The translations under genes and the position numbers were made by a program. A stretch of DNA of 64,000 nucleotides from UBA2377 sp964429385 (GTDB lineage Bacteria; Verrucomicrobiota; Verrucomicrobiia; Opitutales; Opitutaceae): contig CAYSBR010000009.1 in the NCBI GenBank assembly GCA_964429385.1, forward strand, positions 1 through 64,000, written 5' to 3'. The notes under the pieces are model-generated. The model saw nothing but the letters and a program-made list of their open reading frames with translations, did no database searches and was not told the DNA's origin. Below are positions 41,417-48,652 of this stretch, in pieces. Position 1 is the first letter of the stretch, and each line of letters starts with the position of its first letter.

Positions 41417-42007
41417 ATGAAACACCCGCCCCTCCTGTCGCTGTTTCTCGCCGTTTGCCTCGCCGTCAGCCTGCCCGCGATGGAGCTGCGCGCCCAGGAG
41501 CAGACCAAGGAGACCCAGCCCCGCCGCCAGCGCGTGGTCTCACCGGAAGTGGCCTCCGCGCTCGCGGCGGCCATGCCCAAATACGAGCCGCCCAAGCCCG
41601 AGGAGCCGCTGACCGAGGAGGAACTGGCCGACCTCCGCGAGGTGGACCGTCCCCGCAACACCATCATCCGCCTGCCCGAATACGTGGTGCAGGAAAAACC
41701 GCCGCCGGTCTTTCGCGAACGCGACCTGCACACCCAGCGCGGCCTCGCGGATCTGGCCAAGCGTCGCTTCTTCTCCGAGGCCGCCCAGGGGCTCAACCGT
41801 TACCGCCTGCCCCTCTTCGGCCAGGGCATCGATTCCTACGCCCTGATGATGCGTGAGGAAGAGGAGCGCCTGCAAAACATCACCAGTCTCAAGGAAACCG
41901 CCGATGCCGTCGGCAGCGTGGACCCCAAGAATGCCGCCTCCATCCGCCGCGCTACCAATGATGCGTATATCCGGCGCGATGGGTTCGGCTACCGCCGCCC
42001 GCAGTAA
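41417..42007 (+). CDS. Secreted protein of unknown function
   Basis: 196 residues from ATG 41417. Signal peptide about 1-26 (MKHPPLLSLFLAVCLAVSLP, ending RAQ). The mature protein is charged, with Pro/Glu-rich YEPPKPEEPLTEEELADL, then RNTIIRLPEYVVQEKPPPVF and RFFSEAAQGLNRYRLPLFGQ. The LPEYVV phrase reminds me of short secreted proteins of Opitutaceae, but I cannot assign a function. It follows proA by 67 bases and converges with the next gene. Confidence 0.7.
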   Translation: MKHPPLLSLFLAVCLAVSLPAMELRAQEQTKETQPRRQRVVSPEVASALAAAMPKYEPPKPEEPLTEEELADLREVDRPRNTIIRLPEYVVQEKPPPVFRERDLHTQRGLADLAKRRFFSEAAQGLNRYRLPLFGQGIDSYALMMREEEERLQNITSLKETADAVGSVDPKNAASIRRATNDAYIRRDGFGYRRPQ

Positions 42008-42010
42008 AGA

Positions 42011-42301
42011 TCAGCCCGCGAGCAGCGCACCCGCCAGCGCCGCCCACTCCGCCTCCAGGTTGCCGGATGCCACCGGTCGGCGGGCCCGCGCATACCAGTA
42101 AGCGGCATTGCCCGCATCGCCCTCCTTGCGGTGCAGATAGGCATGCACCCACGCCGCCTCGCGCGATTCATCGTCCTGCACACAGGCATGCGCCCGGCTC
42201 CAGTCGCCGCGCGCATCATGCCACAACGCCTGTAACGCCGGGCTCAAGCCCTCCGGGAACCGCCCCTCACCCACCGCAGTCTGAAAATCCTCAAATGACA
42301 T
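42011..42301 (-). CDS. Small uncharacterised conserved protein
   Basis: 96 residues from ATG 42301 (MSFEDFQTAVGEGRF). All helical, with a TPR/SEL1-like feel: LQALWHDARGDWSRAHACVQ, then REAAWVHAYLHRKEGD and NAAYWYARARRPV. The pattern HDARGDW-AHxxVQ...YLHRKEGDxxNAxYWYxRA is one I associate with a widespread uncharacterised family in Proteobacteria and Acidobacteria. No name or function is established to my knowledge. Divergent from birA with a 55-base gap. Confidence 0.75.
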   Translation of the reverse strand: MSFEDFQTAVGEGRFPEGLSPALQALWHDARGDWSRAHACVQDDESREAAWVHAYLHRKEGDAGNAAYWYARARRPVASGNLEAEWAALAGALLAG

Positions 42302-42356
42302 TTGCACCATCCTGCCCGGCTGGCTTCTAGTTGCAACGTCGCAGCCAAGCCGCCGC

Positions 42357-43346
42357 ATGCCTTCCACCGATCTTGTCATTTTACGTGAACTCATGGCCCG
42401 TGAACCCGGTTTCGTCTCGGGCTCAGCGCTGGCTGAAAAACTCGGGCTCAGCCGGGTGTCCGTATGGCAGCATCTGGAGAAATTGCGCGATCAGGGCTTC
42501 GCTTTCGAAGCGGTGAAATCCCGCGGTTACCGCCTTACCGGCCGGCCGGCGGAGCTCAATGCGCTGCTGGTGGAGGCCCACCTCAAGTCACGCGCCCGCG
42601 ACTGCCCCCTCACCGTGCTCGACACCGTGGACAGCACCAACGACGAGGCCGCGCGTGAACTGGCCGCCGGACGGACGGCCCCCTTTGTGATCCTCGCCCG
42701 CCGCCAGACCAAGGGGCGGGGCCGCCTCGGCCGCGCCTGGCACAGCGAACGCAACGGCAATCTCTACGCCAGCTTCGCCTTCCGCCCGCGCATCGCACCC
42801 GGCCGCCTCTCCACCTTCACCCTCTGGATGGGGGCCAACGTGTGCGAACTCATCACCAACTTCTGCGGCCTGCGCCCCGGCCTGAAGTGGCCCAACGACA
42901 TCCTCTTTGAAGGCCGCAAAGCCGGCGGTATTCTCACCGAGGCCCGCATTGACGCCGACCAGATCCGCGATCTGGTCTTCGGCCTCGGCCTCAACGTCAA
43001 CAGCCCCGCCTCCACCTGGACGGGCGATCTCGCCCGTCGCGCCACCTCGCTGGCCGCGCAGGCCGGCGCCGACCTCGATCTCAACCATTTTGCCGCCGCC
43101 CTCATCGGCCGGGTCTTTCTCGCCTACAACCGTTTCATTGACGGCGACCACCACGACACCTTTGCCCATTCCTGGAACCGCCATGACGTGCTGCGCCAGC
43201 AGCCGGTCGTTGTCCTCCAAGGCACCCGGCGCATCGCCGGCACGGCCGGCGGCATTGATGATGCCGGTTCGCTCATCGTCCGCGATGAACAGGGCCGCAC
43301 CCATCGCTTCACCGCCGGCGAAGTGACGCTGGAGAAAGCGGGTTGA
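42357..43346 (+). CDS. birA: Biotin--[acetyl-CoA-carboxylase] ligase / biotin repressor BirA
   Basis: 329 residues. An N-terminal winged helix (about 8-60; SGSALAEKLGLSRVSVWQHL) suggests a biotin operon repressor; then the ligase core with TNDEAARELAA, the biotinyl-AMP loop KGRGRLGRAWHSERNGNLYAS and LKWPNDILFEGRKAGGILTE. The C-terminal SH3-like part closes with FTAGEVTLEKAG. It covalently attaches biotin to acetyl-CoA carboxylase carrier protein. ATG 42357 puts the HTH at the N-terminus. The Gld-type ABC gene follows 35 bases later. Confidence 0.94.
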   Translation: MPSTDLVILRELMAREPGFVSGSALAEKLGLSRVSVWQHLEKLRDQGFAFEAVKSRGYRLTGRPAELNALLVEAHLKSRARDCPLTVLDTVDSTNDEAARELAAGRTAPFVILARRQTKGRGRLGRAWHSERNGNLYASFAFRPRIAPGRLSTFTLWMGANVCELITNFCGLRPGLKWPNDILFEGRKAGGILTEARIDADQIRDLVFGLGLNVNSPASTWTGDLARRATSLAAQAGADLDLNHFAAALIGRVFLAYNRFIDGDHHDTFAHSWNRHDVLRQQPVVVLQGTRRIAGTAGGIDDAGSLIVRDEQGRTHRFTAGEVTLEKAG

Positions 43347-43381
43347 GCCCCGCAGGTTTAACCCGCTACTGTCCTCTCCGT

Positions 43382-44374
43382 ATGTCCGATCCCGCGCCCG
43401 CCATCGAAGTCTCCCGCCTCGTGAAATCCTACGCGGGCGTCACGGCTGTCAATGACATCAGCTTCTCCCTGGCGCGTGGCGAGATTCTCGGTTTCCTCGG
43501 CCCCAACGGCGCGGGCAAGTCCACCACCATGCGCATCCTCACCGGCTACATGCCGGCCACCTCGGGGCACGTGGCCATCTGCGGCGTCCCCGTCGCCTCA
43601 AGGGCCGACGAGGTGAAGCGGCTCATCGGCTACATGCCCGAAAACAACCCGCTGCCGGAAGACATGCGCGTCTCCGAATACCTCTATTTCCGCGGCCGGT
43701 TGAAGGAGATTTCCCGCCGCATGCTCGGCCCGCGCATCGACGAGGTCCTTGAGCTCTGCGACCTCAAGCGCGTGCGCCACCGGATCATCGGCAAGCTTTC
43801 CAAGGGCTTCCGCCAGCGGGTGGGGATCGCGGAGGCGATCCTCGCCGAGCCGCCCGTCATCATCATGGACGAGCCCACCATCGGCCTCGATCCCCATCAG
43901 ATCCTCATCGTCCGCGACCTCATCGCCAGCCTGCGCGGCCGCATGACCGTGATCATCTCCAGCCACATCCTGCCCGAGATCGAGATGACCTGCGACCGCG
44001 TCCTGATCATCAACCAGGGGCGGATCGTCGCCCAGGGCACCCCGGCCGCGCTGCGCCGGGAGATGCTGGGCCGCACAGCCTACCGGATTGAACTGGCCGG
44101 CGATCTCGCCGCGCTCCCCGCACTGCTCGCCGGCGTCGATGCCTCCCTGGAAATCGGCGAAGCCGGCGAACCGGACGAAACCGGCTTCCGCCCCCTCGCG
44201 CTCACCGCCGGGCACGACGCCGAACTGGGCGAACCCCTGCTGCGCGCGCTGACCGGCGGCGGCCTGCGCGTCCGGGCACTCAGCCGCGCGCACCCCACGC
44301 TGGAAGATGTGTTCCTCGCCGCCACCCGCCGCAGCTGGGACGTGAAATCCGACACCATCCGCCAGGCCTCCTGA
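43382..44374 (+). CDS. ABC transporter ATP-binding protein (GldA-like)
   Basis: 330 residues from ATG 43382 (MSDPAPAIEVSRLVKSYAGV). Walker A GPNGAGKST, signature LSKGFRQRVGIAEA, Walker B VIIMDEPTIGLDP, H-loop VIISSHILPEIEM. The signature LSKGFRQRVG is the GldA/CcmA-type form. The last ~100 residues are the C-terminal accessory domain common in ABC-2 exporters. With the next two genes it makes a GldA-GldF-GldG-like exporter; in gliding Bacteroidota these are needed for motility, but in other phyla they serve an undefined envelope role. Confidence 0.9.
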   Translation: MSDPAPAIEVSRLVKSYAGVTAVNDISFSLARGEILGFLGPNGAGKSTTMRILTGYMPATSGHVAICGVPVASRADEVKRLIGYMPENNPLPEDMRVSEYLYFRGRLKEISRRMLGPRIDEVLELCDLKRVRHRIIGKLSKGFRQRVGIAEAILAEPPVIIMDEPTIGLDPHQILIVRDLIASLRGRMTVIISSHILPEIEMTCDRVLIINQGRIVAQGTPAALRREMLGRTAYRIELAGDLAALPALLAGVDASLEIGEAGEPDETGFRPLALTAGHDAELGEPLLRALTGGGLRVRALSRAHPTLEDVFLAATRRSWDVKSDTIRQAS

Positions 44375-44379
44375 CCGCC

Positions 44380-45141
44380 ATGAGACACTTTTTCACCCTC
44401 CTGAACCACGAGGTGCGCATGCTGCTCGTCAACCCGAGCACCTACATCGCCGCCACCGCCTTCCTCGTTTTCATGGGTTTTATCTTCACCGGCATCCTCG
44501 AAAGCTACAGCAAGACGCCGCAGGAGGTCTCACCCGCGCAGGTGTTCTTCCAACTTTTCTGGCTGCCCGTCTTCTTCATGGTACCACTGCTCACCATGAA
44601 GTGCCTCGCCGAAGAACGACGGCTCGGCACCATCGAAACCCTGCTCACCACGCCCGTCACCACCACCGAGGTCGTGCTCAGCAAATACGGCGCCTCCTAC
44701 CTGCTTTACCTCGCCCTCTGGGGCGCCACCGGCGGCTTTTTCTGGATCCTGCACCATTTTGCCGGCGACACGCGTTTCCTCGACCCCGGCCCGCTCCTCG
44801 GCGGTTACCTGTTCATCGCCGTCTCCGGCCTGCTCTTCGTCGCGCTCGGCGTCTTCGCCAGCTCCCTCTCGCGCAATCAGGCCGTCGCCGGCATCATGAG
44901 CTTCACCCTGCTCTTCGGTCTCATCATCGGCGTGCGCTTCCTCCAGGACGCGGCCTGGCTGGACCGGGAGGTGCTCCAGGCCGTGAAAGGCGCCGTGGAA
45001 TACGCCCACATCTTCCAGCATTACGAGGATTTCACCCGCGGGGTCGTGGATACGCGCCAGCTGTTGTTCTACCTCAGCGGCACCGTGCTCGCCCTCATCT
45101 TCAGCATCCTCGGCGTCGAGGCCAAGCTCTTGCACAGTTGA
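44380..45141 (+). CDS. ABC-2 type permease (GldF-like)
   Basis: 253 residues with six hydrophobic helices. PLLTMKCLAEERRLGTIETL is the hallmark of GldF-type ABC-2 permeases, followed by TTEVVLSKYGASYLLYLAL. It pairs with the ATPase five bases upstream. Its stop codon lies inside the left arm of a heptad hairpin (45137 onward), and 127 bases separate it from the GldG-like gene. Confidence 0.9.
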   Translation: MRHFFTLLNHEVRMLLVNPSTYIAATAFLVFMGFIFTGILESYSKTPQEVSPAQVFFQLFWLPVFFMVPLLTMKCLAEERRLGTIETLLTTPVTTTEVVLSKYGASYLLYLALWGATGGFFWILHHFAGDTRFLDPGPLLGGYLFIAVSGLLFVALGVFASSLSRNQAVAGIMSFTLLFGLIIGVRFLQDAAWLDREVLQAVKGAVEYAHIFQHYEDFTRGVVDTRQLLFYLSGTVLALIFSILGVEAKLLHS

Positions 45142-45264
45142 GAGCTGAGGGTTGAGAACCGCAATCCTCCCCATCCCGCCCAATTTTATTTTTCCGAATC
45201 CGTGTTTATGATGGCCAAAAGAATCCGCCTCCGGCCTCTCAACGCTCAGCCCTTAACTCTCAAC
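45137..45264. repeat. Head-to-head heptad repeats forming a hairpin before the GldG-like gene
   Basis: The left arm reads GTTGAGA, GCTGAGG, GTTGAGA, ACC (45137-45160) and includes the stop codon of the permease gene. The right arm reads TCTCAAC, GCTCAGC, CCTTAAC, TCTCAAC (45237-45264) and ends 4 bases before the TTG start at 45269. The arms are near reverse complements. Between them is an AT-rich spacer (45161-45236). Confidence 0.85.
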
Positions 45265-45268
45265 TAGC

Positions 45269-46759
45269 TTGGCCCCGCCCGACAGCTTTCGTTCCGCCCG
45301 CTGGCTCCGCACGATCAACCTGGTCCTGCAGGCCGTGCTTTTCCTCAGCTTCTTCGGCGGCCTCAACTACCTCGCCCGCAGCTACGCCTGGCGCTTCGAT
45401 CTCACCCAGCACCGGCGGCACTCGCTCTCGCCCGAGACCGACTCCTACCTGCGCAACCTCCAGCGGCCGGTGCGCATTGTCGCCACCTTCACCGCCGAAG
45501 CCGAGAACACCGATGTCGCGCAGGCCTACCGCGACCTGCAGGGGCTGCTGCGCGAGTATGTTTACGCCACCGAGTCGCGCCCCGCCGGCCGCATCACGGT
45601 TGACTACATTGATGTTTACCAGCGGCGGCGCGAAGCCGACCAGCTCGGGCTCGATCAACCCAACGTCCTTGTCTTCATCTGCGGCGACAAACGCCGCGTC
45701 GTCACGCTTGACGAACTCTACCGCTTTGAGGACCGCGTGAAAACGGCCTTCCAGGGCGAACAAACCCTCACCGCCGCCATCCTCGATGTCTCCAGCCCGG
45801 AGAAGAAAAAAATCTATTTCCTCACCGATCACGGCGAACTGCGACCGGACGACGTCGATCCCGCCAACGGGCTTTCGGCACTGGGCGAACAGCTCCGGCT
45901 CCGCAATTTTGCCGTCGAGTTTCTCTCCCTCGCCGCCACCCGCGGCGTGCCCGAGGACGCCGCCCTTGTCATCGCCGCCGCCCCGCGGATACGCTACAAC
46001 GCCAGCGAGCAGGAGCACCTGCGCCAGTATCTCAGCACCCGGGCCGGCCGGCTCATCCTGCTGCTCGGCCCCGGCCGGGCCCACGGCCTCGACGAGCTGC
46101 TCTACGACTGGGGCGTGCTGGTGGATGATGTCGCGATCTATGACATGAATCCCGAGAGCTACTCCGACACCGGCGACTTCATCCTGCGCAATTTCTTCCC
46201 CCACCCGATCACCCAGACCCTGATCGACTACCGCCTGCCCCTGCGCCTCGGCCTCTGCCGCAGTGTGCGCCCCGACCCCGGCCGCGCGCTCAACAACGAA
46301 CTGCAGGTCACCACCCTCGCCGCCACCTACCCCTCCGCCTGGGGCGAACGGAGCATCGGTCAGGGCGTCCCCGCCTACAATCCGGGCATTGATCTCAAAG
46401 GCCTGCCCCACATGCCCCCGGCCAACCGGCTCGGCGTCATCGTCGCCTCGGAGCGCGTGCAGACCCGGGACAATCTTCCCTTCAGCGTGCGCAGCGGCCG
46501 GCTCGTGGCCATCGGCACGGATGACATGGTCGCCAACCACCGCCTCGCGAGCGAAGGCAACCTCGCGCTCTTCCTCAACGCGGTGAACTGGGCCGTCGAA
46601 CGCGACACCCAGCTCAACATCCCCGCCCGCCCCATCCACCGCTTCTCCCTCTCCCTCAATCAAGTGGAGCTGACCCGGCTCCGCTACAGCCTGCTCCTGG
46701 TGGTGCCGGGCATCGCCGCGGTGCTCGGGCTCCTCGTTTACTGGGCGCGTCGCAGCTGA
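45269..46759 (+). CDS. GldG-like ABC-associated membrane protein
   Basis: 496 residues with one N-terminal helix (about 16-36, VLQAVLFLSFFGGLNYLA) and one C-terminal helix (about 472-490, LLLVVPGIAAVLGLLVYW). The large domain between them is extracytoplasmic and belongs to the ABC-type uncharacterised transport family PF09822 (RFDLTQHRRHSLSPET start, then YFLTDHGE and ALVIAAAP). In GldG the TM pair anchors a substrate domain for the ABC complex. TTG 45269 is used, since ATG codons downstream cut into the conserved start. The leader is the heptad hairpin, with no Shine-Dalgarno sequence. Confidence 0.88.
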   Translation: MAPPDSFRSARWLRTINLVLQAVLFLSFFGGLNYLARSYAWRFDLTQHRRHSLSPETDSYLRNLQRPVRIVATFTAEAENTDVAQAYRDLQGLLREYVYATESRPAGRITVDYIDVYQRRREADQLGLDQPNVLVFICGDKRRVVTLDELYRFEDRVKTAFQGEQTLTAAILDVSSPEKKKIYFLTDHGELRPDDVDPANGLSALGEQLRLRNFAVEFLSLAATRGVPEDAALVIAAAPRIRYNASEQEHLRQYLSTRAGRLILLLGPGRAHGLDELLYDWGVLVDDVAIYDMNPESYSDTGDFILRNFFPHPITQTLIDYRLPLRLGLCRSVRPDPGRALNNELQVTTLAATYPSAWGERSIGQGVPAYNPGIDLKGLPHMPPANRLGVIVASERVQTRDNLPFSVRSGRLVAIGTDDMVANHRLASEGNLALFLNAVNWAVERDTQLNIPARPIHRFSLSLNQVELTRLRYSLLLVVPGIAAVLGLLVYWARRS

Positions 46760-46783
46760 AACCCGCCCGACCTCCTCCCTCCC

Positions 46784-48649
46784 ATGCGCACCAAAGTCAC
46801 GCTCGTCCTCGTCTTCCTCAACGTCGCGCTGTTCTTCTTCATCTTCAAATTCGAGCGCAGCTGGCGCACCGAACGCGCCTCGCTCGAAGCCCGCCGCCGT
46901 GTGCTCGGCCCGGAGACGTCCGACATCCGCGCCCTCACTTTGTCCGGCCCCGGCCTCACCGCGCTGAAGCTCACCCGGCAGGGCACGGACTGGTCGCTGG
47001 TCGAGCCCATCGAGTGGCCCGCCAACCCCCACGCCGTCACCCGCATCATCAGTGAGCTCCAGTTTCTTGAGCACGAAACGAGTTTCCGCGTCGCCGACCT
47101 CGCCCGCAACGATCAGACCCTCGCCGACTACGGCCTCGCCGAACCGCGGCTCACGGTCACGTTTTCCGCCGGCGACACCGACGCGCACCCGCCCTATACC
47201 CTGCGCATCGGCGACGAGACCCGCGTGGGCAACCGGCTTTACATCCTCTCGCCCGACGGCACGCGGGTGCACGTCGTGAGTCTCAGCCTCGCGCGCACGC
47301 TCGCCCTCACCCTGGAGGAGCTGCGCTCCGACACCCTCTTCACGATCCCCGTCTTCGAAGCCCGCTCCCTGGCCCTGCAAAATGCCGCCAATCTCCGCGT
47401 GCGCATCCGGCGCGACAGCGCGCGGTGGAGTTTCGAGGCCCCCATCATCGCCCGGGCCAACAAGCCCGCGACCGAGCTCACCATCAACGCGCTCAACACC
47501 CTCCGCGTCCGTTCCTTCCTGCCGCCCGGCGCGACGGGCATCCCCGCGGGGACCAATCCTTTTCTCCGCATCACCCTGCAGGGCAACAACCGCAGCGAGA
47601 CCCTGCTGCTCGGCGCCGAAGTGGGCCGGACCGGCGGCAACGGCGACCGGGATGACATCGAATTCCAAGCCATGCTCGAAGGCAAATCGGCCGCCTTCAC
47701 CGTGGTCCTCCCAAGCGGCCTGCTCGATGCCCTGAACAACGCACAGGAGGTGCTCCGCGAGTCGCGCCTGCTCGATTTCGAACCGGCCACCGTCACCAGC
47801 GTCACGCTCGCCGCGCCCAATGCGCCCGAGATCATTCTCCAACGCGACCCCTCCGCCCCGGCCGACGCCCCCTGGCAACTTGTGCAACGCGACGGCGGCG
47901 CCGGCGCCCGCGGCGCCGACCCCCACGCCATCCGCCGCCTGCTGGAGCACCTTGCCCTCCTTTCCGCCCAGCGTTTCCAAAGCGATGCGCCCGGCGATGC
48001 CGATCTCGAGGCCTGGGGATTCAACCAGCCCGAGCGCGAAATCACCCTCGCCTTCAACCTGGCCCAAGGCGAAAGCCGCACCCTGCGGCTCCAGCTCGGG
48101 GTCACCACCCCGCGCGACGGCCGCGCCTATGCGCGGGTGGGCGACGAACGCTTCGTCTATGCCGTGGATCCCGCAATCCTCGACGAGACCACCGCCTCCG
48201 CCCTCGCCTACCGCGACCGTCGTCTGCACGCGCTCTCCGCCGCCGCCCGGATCTCGGCGATCAAACTCACCGACCTGGCCGACAACACTCTCATTGCCGA
48301 TCAACCGCTCCAAAGTGGGGACGAAGCCACCGCGCTGACGGCGCTGGCCGCGCAACTGCGCATGATCAACGCCCGGCGCTTCCTCCTCGACGAGTTCGCG
48401 GAAACCGTCACCGCCGCCGGCAAGGAGCGCCCGTGGCGCTACCGGCTTGAAGCGATCATCACCCTGCCCGGTGGTAGCGGCGGCCAGACCGAGACCTTCA
48501 CGCTCTACCTGACCGAGCGCCTCGGCGGCACCCTGCAACTGGCCGGCTCCCCCGCGCTCGCCGCCGTCTTCGAAATCGAACAACCGCTGCTTGATGCCCT
48601 CTGGGCCGTGACCTACGCGGATCGCGATCCCGGACCACCGGCGGAGTGA
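46784..48649 (+). CDS. DUF4340-containing envelope protein
   Basis: 621 residues. One N-terminal helix (about 4-20, LVLVFLNVALFFFIFKF) and a long extracytoplasmic part. DUF4340-type stretches recur: WSLVEPIEWPANPHAVTRII, then ADYGLAEPRLTVTF and a second set DLEAWGFNQPEREITLAFNL near residue 407, suggesting a tandem repeat of the domain. DUF4340 genes very often follow GldG-like genes, as here (24 bases). Its biochemical role is not known. The AsmA-like gene starts three bases after it. Confidence 0.88.
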   Translation: MRTKVTLVLVFLNVALFFFIFKFERSWRTERASLEARRRVLGPETSDIRALTLSGPGLTALKLTRQGTDWSLVEPIEWPANPHAVTRIISELQFLEHETSFRVADLARNDQTLADYGLAEPRLTVTFSAGDTDAHPPYTLRIGDETRVGNRLYILSPDGTRVHVVSLSLARTLALTLEELRSDTLFTIPVFEARSLALQNAANLRVRIRRDSARWSFEAPIIARANKPATELTINALNTLRVRSFLPPGATGIPAGTNPFLRITLQGNNRSETLLLGAEVGRTGGNGDRDDIEFQAMLEGKSAAFTVVLPSGLLDALNNAQEVLRESRLLDFEPATVTSVTLAAPNAPEIILQRDPSAPADAPWQLVQRDGGAGARGADPHAIRRLLEHLALLSAQRFQSDAPGDADLEAWGFNQPEREITLAFNLAQGESRTLRLQLGVTTPRDGRAYARVGDERFVYAVDPAILDETTASALAYRDRRLHALSAAARISAIKLTDLADNTLIADQPLQSGDEATALTALAAQLRMINARRFLLDEFAETVTAAGKERPWRYRLEAIITLPGGSGGQTETFTLYLTERLGGTLQLAGSPALAAVFEIEQPLLDALWAVTYADRDPGPPAE

Positions 48650-48652
48650 CGC

